Origin: Planoprotostelium fungivorum
Lineage: Eukaryota > Evosea > Variosea > Cavosteliida > Cavosteliaceae
Length of the DNA: 20,213 nucleotides
Reading direction: 5' to 3'
NCBI GenBank assembly: GCA_003024175.1
Contig: MDYQ01000801.1
Location: 1-20,213, forward strand
The notes below the pieces were generated by a model. The model ran no database searches, had not been told where the DNA came from, and was given only the letters and a program-made list of their open reading frames with translations. Both the position numbers and the translations under genes were made by a program. Below, in pieces: positions 16,445 to 20,213 of this stretch (position 1 is the stretch's first letter; every line of letters begins with the position of its first letter).

Positions 16445-19270
16445 CTACAGCTGGAACCTCTTGACCTTGGACACATACTTCAATATCTCTTCAAAGTTGG
16501 GTGTACCCAGTCCACTGACGGGATCCCTGAGAACATCAGCACCTCCACGAGACACGTCACGACTCACCATCCCTCGGTGGCGACAAATCCATAGAGGCAG
16601 CAGAGACCACCGTCACACCTGTTGTCACCGTGGGTGAGGTCATTGAAGGCCTTGGGGTATTCTCTGGCCATCTTGTACAGGAGAGGGTTGAGGAATCCCA
16701 ACTGTGTCTTTCCGTTCTGGAAGAGAACGTCGTTGATCAAATTGAAGAGTCCGGCAGTAGCTGGGCTGCTGGCGCTGGTTCCACTGACGGGGCTGTGGTT
16801 GAACTGATCGAAATAGACGTCGTAGTTGTTTCCATTGAAGGAGATATCGGGGTAGCCTCTGGACTGAGGGCTGAAGGACCAAGCGGGGGGAGCCTTTCTT
16901 CCGGCCTTGGTCAACCATGACTTGACGGCCTCTTGTTGGTATTCTAATCCCTTCTGGAAGTAGCTGTAACAATCAGCACATCGAAGGTAGAGGAAGAGAG
17001 GATACACGTAGAGGGACAATAGAAGAGGTGGATGACTGACCTGAAACCACCACCTCCCTCAAAGTTGGCGCCTTGGATGACATCAGAGGGGACTTCAGAG
17101 TCCACATTGACTCCATCCTTGGACACAAAATAGGTTGCTCCCACACTGTCCTCTTTCTTCAGTCATGTGTTCACGATATGGATGATGTGTGAATGAGAAT
17201 GAAGAGGCTGACTGACCTTGTGACATAAGGGCTGCTTCCGGGCCAGATGGGAGCAAAGATGTGACCGATGGTAGCAGGATCGACCTCGTAACCTGACACG
17301 TCCCATCCACCGAGATTGACAGACTGTAAATCAGAGCAGATGCACTTGCTCTGAAGTACTCCGTAGCTGGATCCAGTGGGGATTCCACAATCGGGGTTGG
17401 CCTTGGCCAGCGCTTGCGTGGCAGCTTGTTGCAGCTGTGATCCATCAGTCGATGTTACGCGATGGTAGTCAGGGCTGACTCACGTTGGGGTAGGTGTTCT
17501 GTGTGGCTTCATAGACTTGGTCGCACGCATCGTTGGTACCTCTTCCTGTGATGTAGGGAAGAGAGCAGCTCATGTTGGCCGTGGCATTCGATATGGTGAT
17601 GGCAGCACAGGCAGTGGGTCCATACATACCCTTCCATCCATCAGATCATCGTCACATCAATCATAGACAATGGATACCTTGACGTAGGGATCGATGGGGC
17701 AGTAGGGAGAAGGAGAACCATCATCACCAGAGGCGATGAAGATAGACACACCGGTGGCACCGAAGACCTGGAAGGCCGTGTTGGTACGGTTCACGTACTG
17801 AGGTCCACTGTATCCCAGCTGTCACTCTGTCAGTCACAGAAGAGAATGGAGATGAATGTGTGAGATATGAGAGGAAGAATGAATGTGTGAGATATGAGAG
17901 GATGAATGAATGTGTGAGATATGAGAGGAAGAATGAATGTGTGAGATATGAGAGGATGAATGAATGACCTTGGGGCAGTTGACAGTGGCCCAGAGACACT
18001 GATCGGTCTCGAACCAACCGTAAGAGATGGAGAAGACGGTGGGAACTCTCTCCAACTTGGAAGCGTCCATGAGAAACTGGAGGATCCAGAAGGTGTTGGG
18101 CTCCTGAAGGAACAACAGATCAGTTCCCTGTGACATGGCAGATATGTACCTACTCTATCAGATAGAAGCTGTACACTAGACTCACTGGACATCGAGGTCA
18201 CTCTCTACGTAGTCGGCGACCGATCCGTTACCGGCCATGCGGACGGTGTCGAACTTGGGTAGGTTGTACTTGGTCTTGAACGCCTGAAGAATGTGAGAGA
18301 CTGTAGAATAAGAGAATGTGAGAGACTGTAGAATAAGAGAATGTGAGAGACTGTAGAATAAGAGATGAGAAGCAAGAGAGGATAAGAGTACGGACGTCGA
18401 ATCCGGGTTGCTGGAAATCGTCGTTGAAAGCGGCGATACCGTTGAAGGTCTTCTTGCTCTTGGCCACTTGGTACTTCTCTGGGATGTTGTAAAACTTTCT
18501 CAGGAGCTCGGGGGTCACAGTCACTGTTGCGCGAGGGGATATCTCCCTGTTCCATTGTTTTAGACATCTCTTCATGATGGATGAAAGAGTCACCTTCTGG
18601 CGGTGATCTTACCGATGGTCTCTCTGTCTCCCAATTCAGTGATTCCAGCAACGAAATCAACGGCCTCAGAGACCTCTTCAGGGATGGTGATCTGTGTGGG
18701 GTAAACAGGGCAGTGATGAGCGGACGAACCTTTCCGTTGGCACGGACGAGAGATCTTCCAGTTACGTCGTTGGTGTGGGTGTAAAATTGAGCCTCGCCCA
18801 AGATCTGCTCTGCCACGGCGACGGTCGATCTGACCTGAGCACGTTAGATGACTGAGTACTAGGACGATGGGTACCTCGAAGCGGTCGGAGAGTCTCTGAA
18901 CGTCTGCCTCCGAGAAAGAGGTCAACCAGCCCTCGACGGCTTCCATGTGCTCCTCTTTGGGTGCAATGATGGACTCAGCCTCCTCGAGAGTCAAGAATTG
19001 TCCATATTCTGGGCTATCTGGGTTGCTCACAGAGAGGAACTTCTCCTCCAATGCAGCAAAGTTCTGTTGCCTTCAATCGTCAGTTGTTGATGCGAACGAA
19101 CCAGAGAGGACTCACTTGACAAAGACGACAAAGTTGATCTGTTGATTGGCTGGGGGAGTTGCTCCCAAAGACCAGCCACGAGGGGGTTCAGCTCTTCCTC
19201 CAACCTCGACTCGTAGAGCGTAGGATAGGAGAAGGGTGGATAGTAGTAGTAGTAAGACTCGTGTTGCCAT
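16445..19270 (-). CDS. Sedolisin / tripeptidyl-peptidase-1-like serine protease (S53) with Cys-rich insertion
   Basis: Thirteen exons: 19270-19116, 19070-18875, 18834-18730, 18691-18594, 18546-18396, 18283-18186, 18149-17969, 17818-17678, 17630-17484, 17434-17217, 17145-17041, 16963-16568, 16526-16445; 690 residues. Signal peptide (MATRVLLLLLSTLLLSYALR), then the pro-domain (SNPDSPEYGQFLTLEEAESI), then the catalytic domain. The S53 catalytic set is complete: Glu262 and Asp266 in VESDLDVQ, the oxyanion Asp360 in IASGDDG, Ser595 in SGTSAS, and calcium-site residues in DLTHGDNRC and GWDPVSGLG. It should be a self-activating, acid-active lysosomal or secreted peptidase. Between SGDDG and PGSSPYVTSVGATYF lie about 120 residues, far more than in human TPP1, with at least seven Cys. 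The protein exceeds TPP1 (about 563 residues) mainly through this insertion. Introns after exons 5 and 7 are lengthened by tandem repeats. Confidence 0.95.
17854..17961. repeat. Intronic minisatellite, four 27-bp units
   Basis: Four tandem units begin at 17854, 17881, 17908 and 17935. Each starts GAATGTGTGAGATATGAGAG. Units 1 and 3 end AAGAAT while 2 and 4 end ATGAAT, so the array is really two 54-bp dimers, which points to a recent duplication of a dimer. It fills the sedolisin intron 17968-17819 (150 nt against the usual 35-50). Confidence 0.95.
18290..18364. repeat. Intronic minisatellite, three identical 25-bp units
   Basis: Three identical units begin at 18290, 18315 and 18340; each starts AATGTGAGAGACTGTAGAAT. 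On the coding (minus) strand each carries TTATTCTACAG, a good 3' splice-site sequence, so the 112-nt sedolisin intron (18395-18284) contains three decoy acceptors before the true one (TTCTTCAG). Confidence 0.95.
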
Positions 19271-19436
19271 CGTTGGTTCACGTGAATTGTATTCAGATGA
19301 CGCGACACACCTCGTTCGCAAAAGGATGTCATCATATAAAAAGAGGGTATTATAGCGGATTTATCTACAACTCAACACACACTGAACGCTTGCCCTCGTG
19401 TGATCAGTTTGTAAATTCTCTGCAAAACATTATTAA

Positions 19437-19491
19437 GCTTTTGTGTGCTCAGAGCATGCTTTATGCAGACTGGGCAGAAATCACTGCACAC
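19437..19491 (+). repeat. Dispersed ~55-bp repeat, copy 1
   Basis: Contains the palindrome TGCTCAGAGCA followed by TGCTTTATGCAGACTGGG and a CTGCACA end. Very similar to copy 2 (19740-19794), with about six differences by eye. Confidence 0.85.
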
Positions 19492-19739
19492 TGTCAGGAT
19501 TCGACCGCCAGGTCTAGAACTCTTCTATACTCTCTCAACAGTACTATCGTTAATAGGTGAGCCAATCCTAATATACACTAAAAGATAGTAGCCTGTGCCT
19601 CATAGAGGCAGAGGCTAATAAGGTTTGTGGGTGGGCCTTGTGTCTTGTGTTTCTATTGTCATCAGCTAAGAACATGCTTTCTACACACATCTATATTACA
19701 TGTACAGACTGTAACAAATATCTGGAAGACAATTCATAA

Positions 19740-19794
19740 GGTTTTATGTGCTCAGAGCATGCTTTATGCAGACTGGGTAGAAATATCTGCACAT
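19740..19794 (+). repeat. Dispersed ~55-bp repeat, copy 2
   Basis: Same unit as copy 1, 303 bp downstream, again with TGCTCAGAGCATGCTTTATG. It runs directly into the perfect inverted repeat at 19803-19835. Confidence 0.85.
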
Positions 19795-19802
19795 CTCCTG
19801 CT

Positions 19803-19835
19803 TGCTTGCTGAACCACTTTGTGGTTCAGCAAGCA
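19803..19835. repeat. Perfect 15-bp inverted repeat with 3-nt loop
   Basis: TGCTTGCTGAACCAC (19803-19817) is followed by TTT and its exact reverse complement (19821-19835). It is attached to repeat copy 2. It could be a transposon end, a small structured RNA or a terminator-like hairpin; the sequence does not decide. Confidence 0.9.
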
Positions 19836-19940
19836 TTATTGTGTGCTCTGCGTTTCTCTTTGTATCTGCTCTGTGCATGCTTTGTGCACATCCTACTCTT
19901 ACCTTCAAAGACTATGTTAATATTTTATAAGTATTTCCAA

Positions 19941-19995
19941 GCTTTTATGCACGAAGAGCACATTTTATGCAGTCTTGGAGCAAATCACTGCACAT
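19941..19995 (+). repeat. Dispersed ~55-bp repeat, copy 3 (diverged)
   Basis: A more diverged member (ACGAAGAGCACATTTTATGC, then AAATCACTGCACAT). It is followed, as copy 2 is, by a GCTG-CTGAACC element with a weak inverted partner (GGTGAAGCAAGC). Shorter fragments of the same unit occur near 19670-19690 and 19868-19895. Confidence 0.7.
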
Positions 19996-20213
19996 CTCTT
20001 ACCAGCTGGCTGAACCTGAAAGGTGAAGCAAGCTATATCATGTGCCATGTATTTCTTTAGAGACTGCTATAGAGTGTGCTTAGGATGCATCAAAGGGCAG
20101 ATTCTAGCAAATCTATTGGTGCTCCAACTTTTCTTTATATGCTCTAATTACCATCATTTGCTTTGTGATAAATTTGTCCTTTTGCTCTATTGTCTTCAAC
20201 ATCTCTTCTAGCT

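Larger units (their letters stand above)
19271..20213. other. Gene-free right end, A/T-richer and repetitive
   Basis: No convincing gene is seen over 940 bp. The first part must hold the sedolisin promoter. From 19437 on the DNA consists of diverged copies of a repeat (listed separately) and intervening A/T-rich sequence. Open frames here (such as those reading LCAQSMLYADW twice) exist only because the underlying DNA repeats are similar; they have no start context, introns or family similarity. A transposon remnant or a subtelomere-like region are possible. Confidence 0.6.

Noticed and set aside
16630-16920. Plus-strand open frames opposite the sedolisin
   Set aside because: They are antisense shadows of the long catalytic exon 16963-16568.
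17724-18201. Repeat protein with SYLTHSF or SHISHIHSS units
   Set aside because: These frames are translations of the 27-bp minisatellite; the conserved protease frame requires this stretch to be an intron.
17854-18364. CRISPR-like array
   Set aside because: Units are contiguous tandem repeats without spacers, in a eukaryotic intron.
19437-20211. Cys-rich repeat proteins (LCAQSMLYADW frames)
   Set aside because: Similarity is at DNA level among repeat copies in noncoding, hairpin-bearing sequence; no start context, splicing or family match.
19271-20213. tRNA or rRNA gene at the right end
   Set aside because: I found no cloverleaf with T-loop and anticodon arms, nor any rRNA-like block; the hairpin has only a 3-nt loop and no further arms.

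Overview
This is nuclear DNA from a eukaryotic microbe. Ten protein genes can be followed through about 70 very short GT-AG introns (mostly 32-47 nt), and they sit only 44-300 bp apart on alternating strands. The intron density, the small introns and the gene set (P5A-ATPase, KRR1, a PDHX-type protein, CCDC47, POLR2M/Gdown1, lysosomal-type proteases) suit a compact protist genome. An amoebozoan is my best guess, but this is inference and I did not identify the species.

Layout, left to right. (1) 1-1275, minus: 5' end of a P5A-ATPase gene (Spf1/ATP13A1), cut at the left edge by a suspicious 186-bp duplication that abuts an N. (2) 1377-2822, plus: KRR1 ribosome biogenesis factor. (3) 2900-4131, minus: an E2-like protein of the pyruvate dehydrogenase type with no lipoyl domain and a lost catalytic motif, so PDHX-like. 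(4) 4220-5141, plus: a mannose-6-phosphate-receptor-like (MRH) type I membrane protein. (5) 5433-7127, plus: unrecognised 462-residue protein. (6) 7172-7514, minus: 90-residue tail-anchored zinc-binding protein. (7) 7623-8452, plus: POLR2M/Gdown1. (8) 8517-10026, minus: CCDC47. (9) 10322-15367, minus: a 23-exon gene for a membrane-anchored protein with two fused S41-type peptidase modules. (10) 15616-16160, plus: tentative small secreted protein. (11) 16445-19270, minus: sedolisin/TPP1-like S53 protease with a large Cys-rich insertion and two introns filled with minisatellites. (12) 19271-20213: no gene; diverged copies of a ~55-bp repeat and a perfect 15-bp inverted repeat.

Functional themes. 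P5A-ATPase and CCDC47 both handle membrane-protein insertion at the ER. The MRH receptor-like protein, the double S41 protein and the sedolisin belong to the secretory/lysosomal route. KRR1, POLR2M and PDHX are housekeeping. Neighbouring genes look like independent units sharing short divergent promoters, not an operon.

The most unusual item is the double S41 gene: nearly every intron in module 1 has a partner at the same place and phase in module 2, one exon pair is identical in length (277 nt) and another (156 nt), and only module 2 keeps the glycine-rich loop. All splice models were made by eye from reading frame, GT-AG borders and family similarity; no transcript data or searches were available.
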